From positions 1 to 24,785 of the IMG/VR virus record IMGVR_UViG_3300023049_000365: a stretch of DNA of 24,785 nt. One strand, written 5' to 3'. Shown one piece after another: positions 14,546 to 22,106 of the stretch. Position numbers and translations under genes: made by a program. The stretch is from a virus. The notes below the pieces were generated by a model. It was not told the origin of the DNA. It saw only the letters and a list, made by a program, of their open reading frames with translations, and searched no databases. The first letter of the stretch is position 1. The number at the start of each line of letters is the position of its first letter.

Positions 14546-15037
14546 ATGGATATTTTCATGACAGTTGAGTCTCTTGACTCGAAACACCGCACCCAGTTTG
14601 AACCTATATTACGATCTTGTATCGATGAGACTCAAATCGATCTTGAGCAGAGTATCCCACATTATCTTTATAGTCTTGGGCAGAGTGGTGGGATTATAGG
14701 GTTCAATATTTATGGTGATCCTATTGGTTATGTTCTTTATAATCGGCAGCAGAATAAGCCGGTTCTTTTGATGCATTTTTGGGTGCATCCGAAATTTAGA
14801 CGTCAGAAGGTTGGGGCTCGGATGATGGCTCATATTAGTCGTGCTGAGTATCCTCGTCCGATCATGACAATTTTGAATGAGACATTACTTGCCGCACAAT
14901 TGTTTTTGAAGTCTCTAGGGTTCGTTTGCACCAAAATTATTAATAGCGATGAACTTAATAATGACCAGTACCAGTTCATAGCGAACTCACAAAATCCCAT
15001 GAATCGTCTTGCGGTTTATAATCCGCAGATCTTCTAG
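14546..15037 (+). CDS. GNAT-family acetyltransferase
   Basis: A 163-residue protein starting at ATG 14546, behind GGGGAG; the open frame extends further upstream but through the terminators, so that part is not translated. The GNAT core shows as GYVLYNRQQNKPVLLMHFWV, with motif A HPKFRRQKVGARMM (about residues 81-94) matching the R/Q-x-x-G-x-G/A acetyl-CoA pyrophosphate loop, and a later strand-helix ETLLAAQLFLKSLGF, the common motif B region where a residue moves up to the C-terminal strand. The substrate is unknown; candidates are a host protein, a virion protein or an antibiotic-like small molecule. It is isolated between terminators and the tube genes. Its third positions are G/T-rich. 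Confidence 0.75.
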   Translation: MDIFMTVESLDSKHRTQFEPILRSCIDETQIDLEQSIPHYLYSLGQSGGIIGFNIYGDPIGYVLYNRQQNKPVLLMHFWVHPKFRRQKVGARMMAHISRAEYPRPIMTILNETLLAAQLFLKSLGFVCTKIINSDELNNDQYQFIANSQNPMNRLAVYNPQIF

Positions 15038-15081
15038 GAAAAATTACTAATAGCACGAATCATTGTTCAGAGGAATTGCTC

Positions 15082-15678
15082 ATGCCTGGTTTTAACGTTG
15101 CACCGTTTGGTGGTGCCCTCCCTGGGGGACCCGCCAATAACATCGAGACTCGCCGACAAAATCGTTGGATTTTTGAATCCTTGGGTCGTGGTGCGGGTGC
15201 TTGGACCACAACTGAGCTTTTGCTCTTGGAGTCGGCTAGCCGACCGAAGTTCGAGTTCGAGGAAGTGGAAATGCACCACAACCAAGAAACCGTGTACTTC
15301 GCTGGTAAGCACAAATTCCAACCAATGAAAATGCGTTGGTACGATGCTGAGCAAGATCCTGATGTTTCCAAGGGTGTCTATCACTGGATTGAAACAGTGC
15401 TAGATATTGGGGACCAGTTGGTTGCTCACCCTCGCTTTTATAAGCGAGAAGGCTCCCTGCGGATGCTTGATGGTACTGGTCAACCTAATGAAGTCTGGTC
15501 GATGATGGGCTGCTGGCCGAAAGATTGCGACTGGGGTGACCTGGATTACACATCGTCTAAGATCTGCATGATTGAGTGCACGATGCGTTACGATCGAGCG
15601 GTTCGTCAATTCTTGGACGGAAGCTGCCCAACTCCAATCACTCCACAACCAATTGCTCCAAGCTGCCCAGTCGTTTAA
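15082..15678 (+). CDS. Tail tube protein, T4 gp19-like (paralogue 1)
   Basis: A 198-residue protein starting at ATG 15082 (AGAGGAA upstream). Opening MPGFNVAPFGGALPGGP and the central KFEFEEVEMHHNQETVYFAG, QPMKMRWYDAE and GCWPKDCDWGDLDYTSSKIC match the gp19 tail tube fold: a beta-barrel with a long loop. It lies immediately after the sheath unit, as in other myoviruses. It is the closest of the three paralogues to a standard tube protein and so the likely main tube subunit. Confidence 0.85.
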   Translation: MPGFNVAPFGGALPGGPANNIETRRQNRWIFESLGRGAGAWTTTELLLLESASRPKFEFEEVEMHHNQETVYFAGKHKFQPMKMRWYDAEQDPDVSKGVYHWIETVLDIGDQLVAHPRFYKREGSLRMLDGTGQPNEVWSMMGCWPKDCDWGDLDYTSSKICMIECTMRYDRAVRQFLDGSCPTPITPQPIAPSCPVV

Positions 15679-15693
15679 TACAACTGGTGAAAC

Positions 15694-16299
15694 ATGCCTG
15701 GATTCAACGTTGGACGATTTTTCGACGACTGTAATGGCGTCGGATTGGTCGGTAATCCCAATTTCCTCGGAAACGGCACTGAAACTGCGAGACGTCATCG
15801 TTTTCGTCTTTCAGTGTCGCCGTTGGCTGGTGTTACAGATTTTCAACTGATTATTCCAATCGCTTGTGAACAGATTGACAGACCGACTTTACGGATTCAA
15901 TCTGAAACAGTATGGAACGGAGCTGACTTTTCTCATGTGCCCCTACGAGGCGAATATGAGCCAATCACAGCTACTTTCTATGAAATAATTCAAGATTCTT
16001 CAGCTTCAGTCAGTTCAACCACTTCAGATTATAGCCTGACTTTAGAAGCTCTTCTTCAGTGGTGGACTAACGCTTCATTCAGTGTCCAACATTCCCGTTC
16101 TGGTTTTGAAGCAGCCCGTCGTGTTGACGTTCTAATCGAGCAATTGAATGGCACAGGCGGGACGATATGGGCGTATCGTCTCCTCCGTTGCTGGCCGCAT
16201 ATAATGAACCCTGATAGTTTGAGCTATAAAGATTCAGAAATATCCAAGATTCAAGTAACTCTGAACTTTGATAAAGTTATTGAACTCAGACTTCCTTGA
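15694..16299 (+). CDS. Tail tube-like protein (paralogue 2)
   Basis: A 201-residue protein starting MPGFNVGRFFDDCNGVG. It shares the MPGF-N-V opening and the ending pattern (LLRCWPHIMNPDSLSYKD, then IQVTLNFDKVIEL) with paralogue 1, where W-P and SLSYKDSEI parallel W-P and DLDYTSSKI. The middle is diverged. It probably forms a special ring, such as the tube initiator on the baseplate or a tube completion ring, as T4 gp54 and gp48 do. The choice between these is inference. Confidence 0.75.
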   Translation: MPGFNVGRFFDDCNGVGLVGNPNFLGNGTETARRHRFRLSVSPLAGVTDFQLIIPIACEQIDRPTLRIQSETVWNGADFSHVPLRGEYEPITATFYEIIQDSSASVSSTTSDYSLTLEALLQWWTNASFSVQHSRSGFEAARRVDVLIEQLNGTGGTIWAYRLLRCWPHIMNPDSLSYKDSEISKIQVTLNFDKVIELRLP

Positions 16300-16314
16300 A
16301 CTGCGGAGATCAAT

Positions 16315-16890
16315 ATGCCTGGATTTGTTATTGGAGGGCTTGGTGGCAACCGTGGCGGAATAAGCCCCGGTAAGAGGTACTACACATCGTTCTCTTGGGA
16401 AATCGATACACTCAGCTCAGCAATGGGCTCAGATGATTCTCAAATCAGAAATGTGGTCGCCCTCCGTACAGCCACCTTGCCCCAAGCGACTTTCGATAAA
16501 GTCTCCACTGAAGGCGGGTCAGTAGAATATAAATTCGCTGGTAAACCAAAATTCGAAGATGTTCGAATCTCATGGTATGATACCGTCGACATTAGCCGAT
16601 ATTATCGACGTTGGTATGAACTAATTTTCGATACTGATTCTGGAGTAAAAGCTCCGAACGCATATAAGGGTGATGCTATAATTCGGAAGTATCTCAGTGA
16701 TCGCCCAGACCTTGGCGACACCAGCCCATTAGCTGCTGGCGTCGATTCTGGAAACACCGAATATAAGCTGTTCGGCTCTTGGCCGACCTCCTTCAAAGAA
16801 AGTGAACTCACTTACCTTGAAGCAAGTATCAAGAGCATCGAAATAACAATCACCTATGATTACTTCGAATCGGAATACAAGAATGACTAA
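16315..16890 (+). CDS. Tail tube-like protein (paralogue 3)
   Basis: A 191-residue protein starting MPGFVIGGLGGNRGG after GCGGAG. ATLPQATFDKVSTEGGSVEY, KFAGKPKFEDVRISWYD and LFGSWPTSFKESELTYLEAS, then IEITITYDYF, repeat the order of motifs in paralogue 1. It is tube-like but distinct, probably another specialised ring. Its stop overlaps the next ATG by 8 bases. Confidence 0.78.
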   Translation: MPGFVIGGLGGNRGGISPGKRYYTSFSWEIDTLSSAMGSDDSQIRNVVALRTATLPQATFDKVSTEGGSVEYKFAGKPKFEDVRISWYDTVDISRYYRRWYELIFDTDSGVKAPNAYKGDAIIRKYLSDRPDLGDTSPLAAGVDSGNTEYKLFGSWPTSFKESELTYLEASIKSIEITITYDYFESEYKND

Positions 16891-17905
16891 AGAGAAAGAC
16901 ATCAATCTGGAAGATGATGGCGACGATCCACGCAGCCCACGACGCCCATTATCCGAAGTCGGCACACCTTCCGTATCAAATAAGGAAGAAGTGAATCCAG
17001 ATATTCGTGATCTCGGCAAGGACATGTCAGATGATGACTTTCTGAATGCTCTGGCCAACGCACCAGACGAAATGCTCATCCCATGGGAAGAAGTACCACT
17101 CCCAAGCGACGGGCTCTACTACGAAGGCTGGAAAAACGGAACCGTTAAAGTCCGAGCCATGACTCAATCGGTCGAAAAAGCCTTCTCCAACCGCCGACTT
17201 ATCCAAAGCGGCGGAGCAGTCGACAAAATGTTCGAACAATGCTCCGAAATGCCAGGAGGCACGAACCCCCAAGATCTACTCATTGGTGACCGAACATTCC
17301 TCTTATACTACATTCGAGGTCTGACATTCGGTAATCTCTACAAATTCGTCGCGAAATGTCCTAACTGCTCGGCTGAAAACAGCCACACGTACGACATGAA
17401 CGAACTGTACGGCACGGTCATTCGAGCTAATCCCAACATCGGCAACGAACCATTCAAAGTCGTGCTGCCCCACCTCACCGCCGTTTCCGGTCGTGAAGTA
17501 TATGTCGGAGTGCGATTCCTCCGCCAAACAGACATCGCTAACATCATGGCATCCAGACGCTTTAACAAGCGGCTCGATGGCAACACGGTTCGAGCTGGTA
17601 ACGTCCGAAATCGGAACCGTCGAGGTCAACGCCCCGGCCAAACAGAAGTCGCATCCCAAGCCGATCAGCTTATGGATGGTTCAGTAGAAAAGACCATTGT
17701 GTCCGTCAATGGTAATTCGGAGCCAATGTTGGTAAACCGAATCGTGTCCCGTCTACACTCTCGGGATAATGCGGCCATCAGAGACTTCTTGATGGAAAAC
17801 ACCCCTGGTATTGATACTACCGTAAACGTCACATGTCAGGAGTGCAGTAATGAGGCAATGATGGAATTGCCCATTACTGACGGGTTTTTTCGAACGGCTG
17901 ACTGA
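16883..17905 (+). CDS. T4-baseplate (gp26-like) family protein, putative tail assembly chaperone
   Basis: A 340-residue protein. ATG 16883 is preferred; an in-frame ATG at 16856 lies inside the previous gene. After an acidic N-terminus, PWEEVPLPSDGLYYEGWKNG, VKVRAMTQSVEKAF and DLLIGDRTFLLYYIRGLTFG match the T4_baseplate (gp26) family. Two Cys pairs, CPNC at 159-162 and CQEC at 318-321, may bind zinc. The C-terminus ELPITDGFFRTAD lies at a T run (TTTTTT at 17885-17890). A second frame continues beyond the stop, so a fraction of ribosomes probably make a longer protein, as lambda G/GT does. The position between tube and tape measure fits a tail assembly chaperone or baseplate hub factor. Arg codons are mainly CGA, and the A/C third-position bias is strong. 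Confidence 0.8.
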   Translation: MTKEKDINLEDDGDDPRSPRRPLSEVGTPSVSNKEEVNPDIRDLGKDMSDDDFLNALANAPDEMLIPWEEVPLPSDGLYYEGWKNGTVKVRAMTQSVEKAFSNRRLIQSGGAVDKMFEQCSEMPGGTNPQDLLIGDRTFLLYYIRGLTFGNLYKFVAKCPNCSAENSHTYDMNELYGTVIRANPNIGNEPFKVVLPHLTAVSGREVYVGVRFLRQTDIANIMASRRFNKRLDGNTVRAGNVRNRNRRGQRPGQTEVASQADQLMDGSVEKTIVSVNGNSEPMLVNRIVSRLHSRDNAAIRDFLMENTPGIDTTVNVTCQECSNEAMMELPITDGFFRTAD

Positions 17906-17906
17906 T
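17882..17906 (+). promoter_or_regulatory. Putative translational frameshift site
   Basis: GGG TTT TTT CGA sits four codons before the stop. A +1 slip of tRNA-Phe from TTT to TTC (same anticodon) leads to GAA and the downstream frame; a -2 slip on the T run would reach the same frame. The downstream frame has no ATG, GTG or TTG start at its 5' end. Confidence 0.5.
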
Positions 17907-18083
17907 GAAGAGCTTGAGAGTAGGTATGAATCCCTCCTAGAGGAACAATACTTACTAAAGACCCACGCCAAATTGAGCCTCTTCGAGCAGGAACAAATTC
18001 CTGCCGAAGACAGGCGATGGTGGATTGAAAGGATCAAAAAAGCTCAAGAAGAGCAAGAAGCTCAAGCAAATAGGCGGCGTTAA
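17892..18083 (+). CDS. Frameshifted C-terminal extension of the gp26-like protein
   Basis: In the +1 frame, ERLTDEELESRYESLLEEQY and LLKTHAKLSLFEQEQI, PAEDRRWWIERIKKAQEEQ run for 63 residues to TAA at 18081. The shape (F-x-L-T-x-E-x-L, Y-E, a long helix, then LP/IPAEDRRWW) is typical of the short tail chaperone ORFs found beside gp26-like genes. The frame opens at 17862 with no usable start (only CTG), so it is probably made only as a fusion of about 399 residues. A terminator follows. An independent start is not excluded. Confidence 0.65.
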   Translation, partial: ERLTDEELESRYESLLEEQYLLKTHAKLSLFEQEQIPAEDRRWWIERIKKAQEEQEAQANRRR

Positions 18084-18091
18084 TGGTCCCT

Positions 18092-18125
18092 AATGCTGAA
18101 TTATCAAACCTAATTTAGCATTTTT
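18092..18125 (+). terminator. Intrinsic terminator after the chaperone unit
   Basis: A 12-bp stem, AATGCTGAATTA with TAATTTAGCATT and one G-T wobble, has the 7-base loop TCAAACC and ends in TTTTT. It lies between the chaperone extension and the next gene, whose ribosome-binding site AAAAGGTG follows at once. Confidence 0.8.
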
Positions 18126-18138
18126 AAAAGGTGAACCA

Positions 18139-19050
18139 ATGGCCGCATGTGACTGCTATCTAGCAAATTCATTTCCACGAATAAGTGGTCGAACTGGTAA
18201 TCTAGTCGACCTCAACGTGGACTTCTACAACAACGGACGACTCGATGATCCATTCTGGATTCAAAGAGTCGAGATCTACCGTTGTAAAGTAGCTCCCGAA
18301 AATCTGGAAGCTGTGATCCCATTCGCCGACTGCGGAGATCCCCTATATCCAGCACCAGCCTGCCAAGAAACATTGCCAATAGACATCGGACAATGCGGAA
18401 CAGCACCACCACCCGATGGTATCCCAATCCCAGGGAAATATCATCTACCATTCCTTATCCCATCAGACTTCAAAGCCCCAGAGGTCTACATCGACGTCTG
18501 GTACTTCTACCCACGTAACCCATGCATCGGCGACCAATGTCCAGCCGAATGCCCACCAGACGTTCCGGTCACATCCGGCACCAACCCACCATGTGACTGC
18601 ACCGACCCAATCTACGAAGACCAACTCGTTACATGCTGCCACCGATTTTGGGTCTACCCAGACGCATGGCTCTGCAACGATGGCCTACAAACCATCAACT
18701 TCGGTTTCGAACCTCTCAATGTTCGATTCAACAGCCCCGAAGTCAAGCCTCTCGAAGTTGGTCTGATCCCGCTGCCGGTTTACTCCTACAACAAGAATCT
18801 CGTAGACCCATTGATTCCTTTTCTGAAGGCATCTATTACGGTCGGTACGCAGTATTGCGATGTTCTGGTCCAAGATGCTGAAATGGATCTTGGGTTCCGT
18901 CAAGGCAATTATCGAACCAACCCATGGGTTGTGAAATGGAACCTCGACACTAGCACCTTCATTCGCGGGACTTACTGGTACCAGATCAAATTGACACTGC
19001 CAGATGGAACCACACGTGTTAGTAAGAAATTCTGGTTCGAAATTCGCTAA
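18139..19050 (+). CDS. Cys-rich putative virion structural protein
   Basis: A 303-residue protein opening MAACDCYLANSFPRISG after AAGGTG. It has about 15 cysteines (ADCGDP, PCIGDQCPAECP, PPCDC, VTCC) and many prolines. The C-terminus FIRGTYWYQIKLTLPDGTTR leading to KKFWFEIR looks like an immunoglobulin-like beta-sandwich. There is no signal peptide or membrane helix. A tail or baseplate surface protein is likely from position, but no family is recognised. Proline is almost always CCA in the first two thirds and CCG/CCT afterwards, so codon preference changes near 18735. The stop is part of a hairpin at 19048. Confidence 0.55.
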   Translation: MAACDCYLANSFPRISGRTGNLVDLNVDFYNNGRLDDPFWIQRVEIYRCKVAPENLEAVIPFADCGDPLYPAPACQETLPIDIGQCGTAPPPDGIPIPGKYHLPFLIPSDFKAPEVYIDVWYFYPRNPCIGDQCPAECPPDVPVTSGTNPPCDCTDPIYEDQLVTCCHRFWVYPDAWLCNDGLQTINFGFEPLNVRFNSPEVKPLEVGLIPLPVYSYNKNLVDPLIPFLKASITVGTQYCDVLVQDAEMDLGFRQGNYRTNPWVVKWNLDTSTFIRGTYWYQIKLTLPDGTTRVSKKFWFEIR

Positions 19051-19067
19051 CACCCACACAGGTGTTA
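19048..19067 (+). promoter_or_regulatory. Hairpin overlapping upstream stop and sequestering the primase RBS
   Basis: TAACACC (19048-19054) pairs with GGTGTTA (19061-19067) around a 6-base loop. The 5' arm contains the stop TAA of the upstream gene. The 3' arm overlaps AGGTG, the only Shine-Dalgarno-like sequence before the primase ATG at 19075. Ribosomes ending on the upstream gene would open it, so the arrangement suggests translational coupling. The stem is short, and it has no T tract for termination. Confidence 0.4.
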
Positions 19068-19074
19068 TTATTGT

Positions 19075-20199
19075 ATGCGGTACAATATTCCACCTGAACG
19101 AATCGAAGCCTGGGTAAGGGCCAATTTCAAGGTCCACAAGACCCGAAAGAATGGTGACGAACTGGTCATTATCAACCCCCTAACCGGGCACGATAAACCA
19201 CGTTTGAACATCAATCTCAATGGCTCTCTGCACGACTGGGGCGGAGACGAATGGGCGGGCGACCGCAATCCCAAAACCGGGAAACGCCCCTGCCATATAA
19301 TCCGATTCGTTCAGCTATACCGCAACACGAGCTTCCGTGAGGCTCTCCGTGAACTCGTGGGAGACGCAAGCCTCTCACACGCCTATCAGTCTTCAGGTGC
19401 AACGGAAACTAAAGAAGAAGCCACGGAGACGTTTTCGATAGAGATCCCCTCCGGGTTTCGTCCTCTTAATAACCCAGACAGCCTCGCAAAACGCCCCCTC
19501 TGGAATTATCTATTATCTCGTGGCTACACCGAGCACGAGATCCTAGAACAGAACCTCCACTTTCGAGGCTCGGATATCCTTTGGTTGTACACAGAGTTCG
19601 GCGATCTTGTGTACATGCAGAGCCGGCACATCTATAACAAGCAGTTCTGGTTTCCTTCTACTGATGTCAGGAACGCCAAGGACGAGAAGATTGGCGAATT
19701 AGAAGTGACTCGTGATCATGTTTTGTACGGCTTCGACGAATGTCCAAGGGCCGAGTACATCATTCTCACCGAGTCGATCTTCGATCAGAATACTCTTGGG
19801 CGGCACGCTTTGTCTTCCGGTGGGGTGATTCTAACTGATGGTCAATTGAAACGGATTAAGTTGATAGGCCCCCGTCAGGGCGTTGTGCTTGCACCTGACA
19901 ATGATAAACCGGCTATTGAGAGTGTTATGGAGAATGGTCCGAGGCTGGCGAATATGGGGTATAAGGTATTCTTTTCGATTCCTCCGCAGCTTCCGTACAT
20001 AAAGAATGGCGAGGAAGTGTTCACGAAGGATTGGAATGAGCTTTATACGGGATTAAAATTAACGAAACCCCAGATCGTTGCAACAATGAATCAGAGGTTG
20101 GTTCCTTTCACTGAGAAGAGCCGCCTCCAGTTACGTCAAATGGTTTTTAGACAAGGCAAGGCACAGAAACATGTCCACCGCAGCTCATTCCTCTCATGA
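19075..20199 (+). CDS. DnaG-type primase-like protein (TOPRIM)
   Basis: A 374-residue protein. The N-terminal 100 residues (FKVHKTRKNGDELVIINP, DWGGDEWAG, HIIRFVQLYRNTSFREALRELV) are arranged like a primase zinc-binding domain but lack the cysteines. The linker has LWNYLLSRGYTEHEILEQN. The TOPRIM core is clear: LTESIFDQNTL gives the catalytic Glu233 and Asp237, APDND gives Asp275 and Asp277, and KDWNEL follows, as in DnaG-like primases. Activity should be primer synthesis in phage replication. It lies unusually within the tail region. There is no helicase domain. The start ATG depends on AGGTG in a hairpin arm. Codon preference shifts from A/C to G/T about halfway. Confidence 0.75.
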   Translation: MRYNIPPERIEAWVRANFKVHKTRKNGDELVIINPLTGHDKPRLNINLNGSLHDWGGDEWAGDRNPKTGKRPCHIIRFVQLYRNTSFREALRELVGDASLSHAYQSSGATETKEEATETFSIEIPSGFRPLNNPDSLAKRPLWNYLLSRGYTEHEILEQNLHFRGSDILWLYTEFGDLVYMQSRHIYNKQFWFPSTDVRNAKDEKIGELEVTRDHVLYGFDECPRAEYIILTESIFDQNTLGRHALSSGGVILTDGQLKRIKLIGPRQGVVLAPDNDKPAIESVMENGPRLANMGYKVFFSIPPQLPYIKNGEEVFTKDWNELYTGLKLTKPQIVATMNQRLVPFTEKSRLQLRQMVFRQGKAQKHVHRSSFLS

Positions 20200-20548
20200 T
20201 GATGGTCTTAAATGGTCCCGCGAAGAGATCAGTGCGTGGCTTGATGCTCAATGCCCAGAGCTACAAAAGACTTGCCGTGAACTTGGTCGCAAGTGGGCAC
20301 AAGAAGGTAGGGACTTGGTCGCTGGCTTCAACATTGTCCGTTACGTATGGGAAAAGGATTTCGAGGCTAGGGCACAAGCTGCTCGTCAGCCCCGTCAGCC
20401 CGCGATTCAGTCTCAGTCTTCGGCTCCAGGATTCCTTGGCGTTGTGCAAGATTACTACCTTGCTCGTCAGGAAGCTAGGATCTACGATAATCTGGCCAAT
20501 ATGGATCAGATGTGGAATGGAAAGCGGAAATCAATGTGGGCTCCTTGA
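20171..20548 (+). CDS. Small unknown protein overlapping the primase end
   Basis: A 125-residue protein whose ATG lies 29 bases inside the primase gene. The reading WSREEISAWLDAQCPELQ, CRELGRKWAQEGRDL and NIVRYVWEKDF is an ordinary soluble helical protein, followed by a Gln/Pro linker and LARQEARIYDNLANMDQMWN. An overlapping frame (20196-20573) looks unnatural and is taken as a shadow. No family recognised. Coupled to the primase, it may be a replication or assembly partner. Confidence 0.6.
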   Translation: MSTAAHSSHDDGLKWSREEISAWLDAQCPELQKTCRELGRKWAQEGRDLVAGFNIVRYVWEKDFEARAQAARQPRQPAIQSQSSAPGFLGVVQDYYLARQEARIYDNLANMDQMWNGKRKSMWAP

Positions 20549-20566
20549 GCCTAGCGATCCGAGCAA

Positions 20567-20589
20567 GAGGTAGCCCCAACGGCAGCCTC
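20567..20589. terminator. Imperfect hairpin between convergent genes
   Basis: GAGGTAGCC pairs with GGCAGCCTC (one mismatch, one wobble) around CCAAC, between the ends of the 125-residue gene and the antisense endonuclease. There is no T run on either strand, so a terminator role is weakly supported. Confidence 0.25.
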
Positions 20590-22048
20590 AGACAGAATCC
20601 AGTGTGCCTAATAACAATTTGTTGTGACCAGCATCCCAAATTCTTCGGAAACCATTCATAAACATGTTTTCGGCTTCGGTTTTGTTTGGATCGAATTTAT
20701 CCAATTTTTCTTTGAGTTTGTGTTTTTGATACTGGATTCTATTATAAACAGAGTTGGATTTTATGTATTGGTAGTTCGGTCTGGTTTGGTCTATTAACTT
20801 AAAACCGGATCTAATGTAACTCATACCTTGTGAAAATCTTCTATCTGCATAGGTCATGATTGAAATGGGTTTATAGTCTGTTACAAACCTTTTAATCATT
20901 TTATCCAGACCCCCAACAATAACACAATCTCGGTCATATGCTGTCCTGATTATTTCCCATTGATGTTTTTTGTGTGGCGATAGCGAAAAAACCGCTACCA
21001 ATTTAGAAGAAAACCACATCCCATATACAATCTTAGCTGATCTATAACCATGCATGTGATTATTATTCAAAAAATCGATTGATTCTTTGTTGGAGATCTT
21101 TTTAATCACACATTTTCTAGCGAATATCCTATTAGACATACCAATTTTCGATTTTATCATTGATATGATTAGGTCTATGTTACCAATGACTTCCTGATCG
21201 GTAAATTGCAATAACATAATATTATTTGCTGCAGCTAGATCGCATTTCGTTTTGTGTTTGTATTTCTCTTTGTGCAGTTCTGGTCTATTGTACGAATGAT
21301 AGTATATCCCATTACACTCTATTCCAATATTATAGTCTGGAATTAAGATGTCTATTTCATATGGTGATATGGCTTTCCTATCCTCTGTGATTATTGATAC
21401 CCCCAATTTCGAGATGGCATTTTCTAGGTCGTTTTGACATTTGCTCGCCCCACATCTTCTACATCCTACTATACCACTACAATGTGCTGAAGCAAATTGT
21501 TCGAATTTACCATGTTCTGGGCATACTATCTCTACTTTTTTGCCTGAGCCAGTATATTTTGATATAGAATAGTCATATTCATTTTTCTGAGATTGTCTCG
21601 ATTTTTCAATAAATTCTTCTCTTGAGGCTACTAATTGATCTTTGATACTTATTCGAGCACATTTGGGGCAATTACCTGGTTTGTTCTTAGAAAAATGTCT
21701 AGATGGCAATACTTCGAAATCACCATGTAATTTACATGTTATTGTTATTTTGGTTTTGGAATCAACATATGTTGATTTGCTGTAATCATATCTGCTTCCA
21801 TGTTTTTCTTTAGATTTTTCTAAGAAGTTGCTTAAAGACTTTTGGTGATGTTTGTCAGCAATGCTTTTTCCGCATTTTTGGCATCCATATTTAGATTGAA
21901 GATGTATACCCGCTTTTTGTTCAAATTTGCCGTGTTTTGGACAAATTATCAAGACTGTGGATCGCAATGTTTGACAATCGACCAGTGAATAATCGAATTT
22001 GTCTCCATGTCTTTTTCTAGCTCTTTCAATGAATTGTTGATTATTCAT
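20588..22048 (-). CDS. Hef-like homing endonuclease (copy 3), antisense
   Basis: A 486-residue minus-strand paralogue of the genes at 1511 and 3703. Three DUF723-like units (about residues 6-59, 75-130, 146-199) are more diverged; the third has NEYDYS in place of HGDKYDYS. The nuclease core (about 205-310) has YEIDILIPDYNIGIECNG and IYYHS, then LLQFTDQEV. The C-terminal module has SPHKKHQWEIIRTAYD, GGLDKMIKRFV, YADRRFSQGMSYIRSG and NRIQYQKHKL. It is AT-rich. It is oriented against the structural genes and sits between the 125-residue gene and the tape measure, so late transcripts must pass through it. It is a more distant relative of copies 1 and 2 than they are of each other. Confidence 0.87.
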   Translation of the reverse strand: MNNQQFIERARKRHGDKFDYSLVDCQTLRSTVLIICPKHGKFEQKAGIHLQSKYGCQKCGKSIADKHHQKSLSNFLEKSKEKHGSRYDYSKSTYVDSKTKITITCKLHGDFEVLPSRHFSKNKPGNCPKCARISIKDQLVASREEFIEKSRQSQKNEYDYSISKYTGSGKKVEIVCPEHGKFEQFASAHCSGIVGCRRCGASKCQNDLENAISKLGVSIITEDRKAISPYEIDILIPDYNIGIECNGIYYHSYNRPELHKEKYKHKTKCDLAAANNIMLLQFTDQEVIGNIDLIISMIKSKIGMSNRIFARKCVIKKISNKESIDFLNNNHMHGYRSAKIVYGMWFSSKLVAVFSLSPHKKHQWEIIRTAYDRDCVIVGGLDKMIKRFVTDYKPISIMTYADRRFSQGMSYIRSGFKLIDQTRPNYQYIKSNSVYNRIQYQKHKLKEKLDKFDPNKTEAENMFMNGFRRIWDAGHNKLLLGTLDSV

Positions 22049-22106
22049 AATCTTAGTAAATATAAAAGGTTACTTATTGATTCTAACAAGATATTTTTGA
22101 GAAACG

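Noticed and set aside
19048-19067. Rho-independent terminator before the primase
   Set aside because: The stem is only 7 bp and is followed by TTATTG without a T tract; a translation-control role fits better.
20196-20573. Alternative 125-residue frame overlapping the gene at 20171
   Set aside because: Its residues look random (many Leu, Ser and Cys runs), whereas the 20171 frame gives an ordinary helical protein coupled to the primase end.
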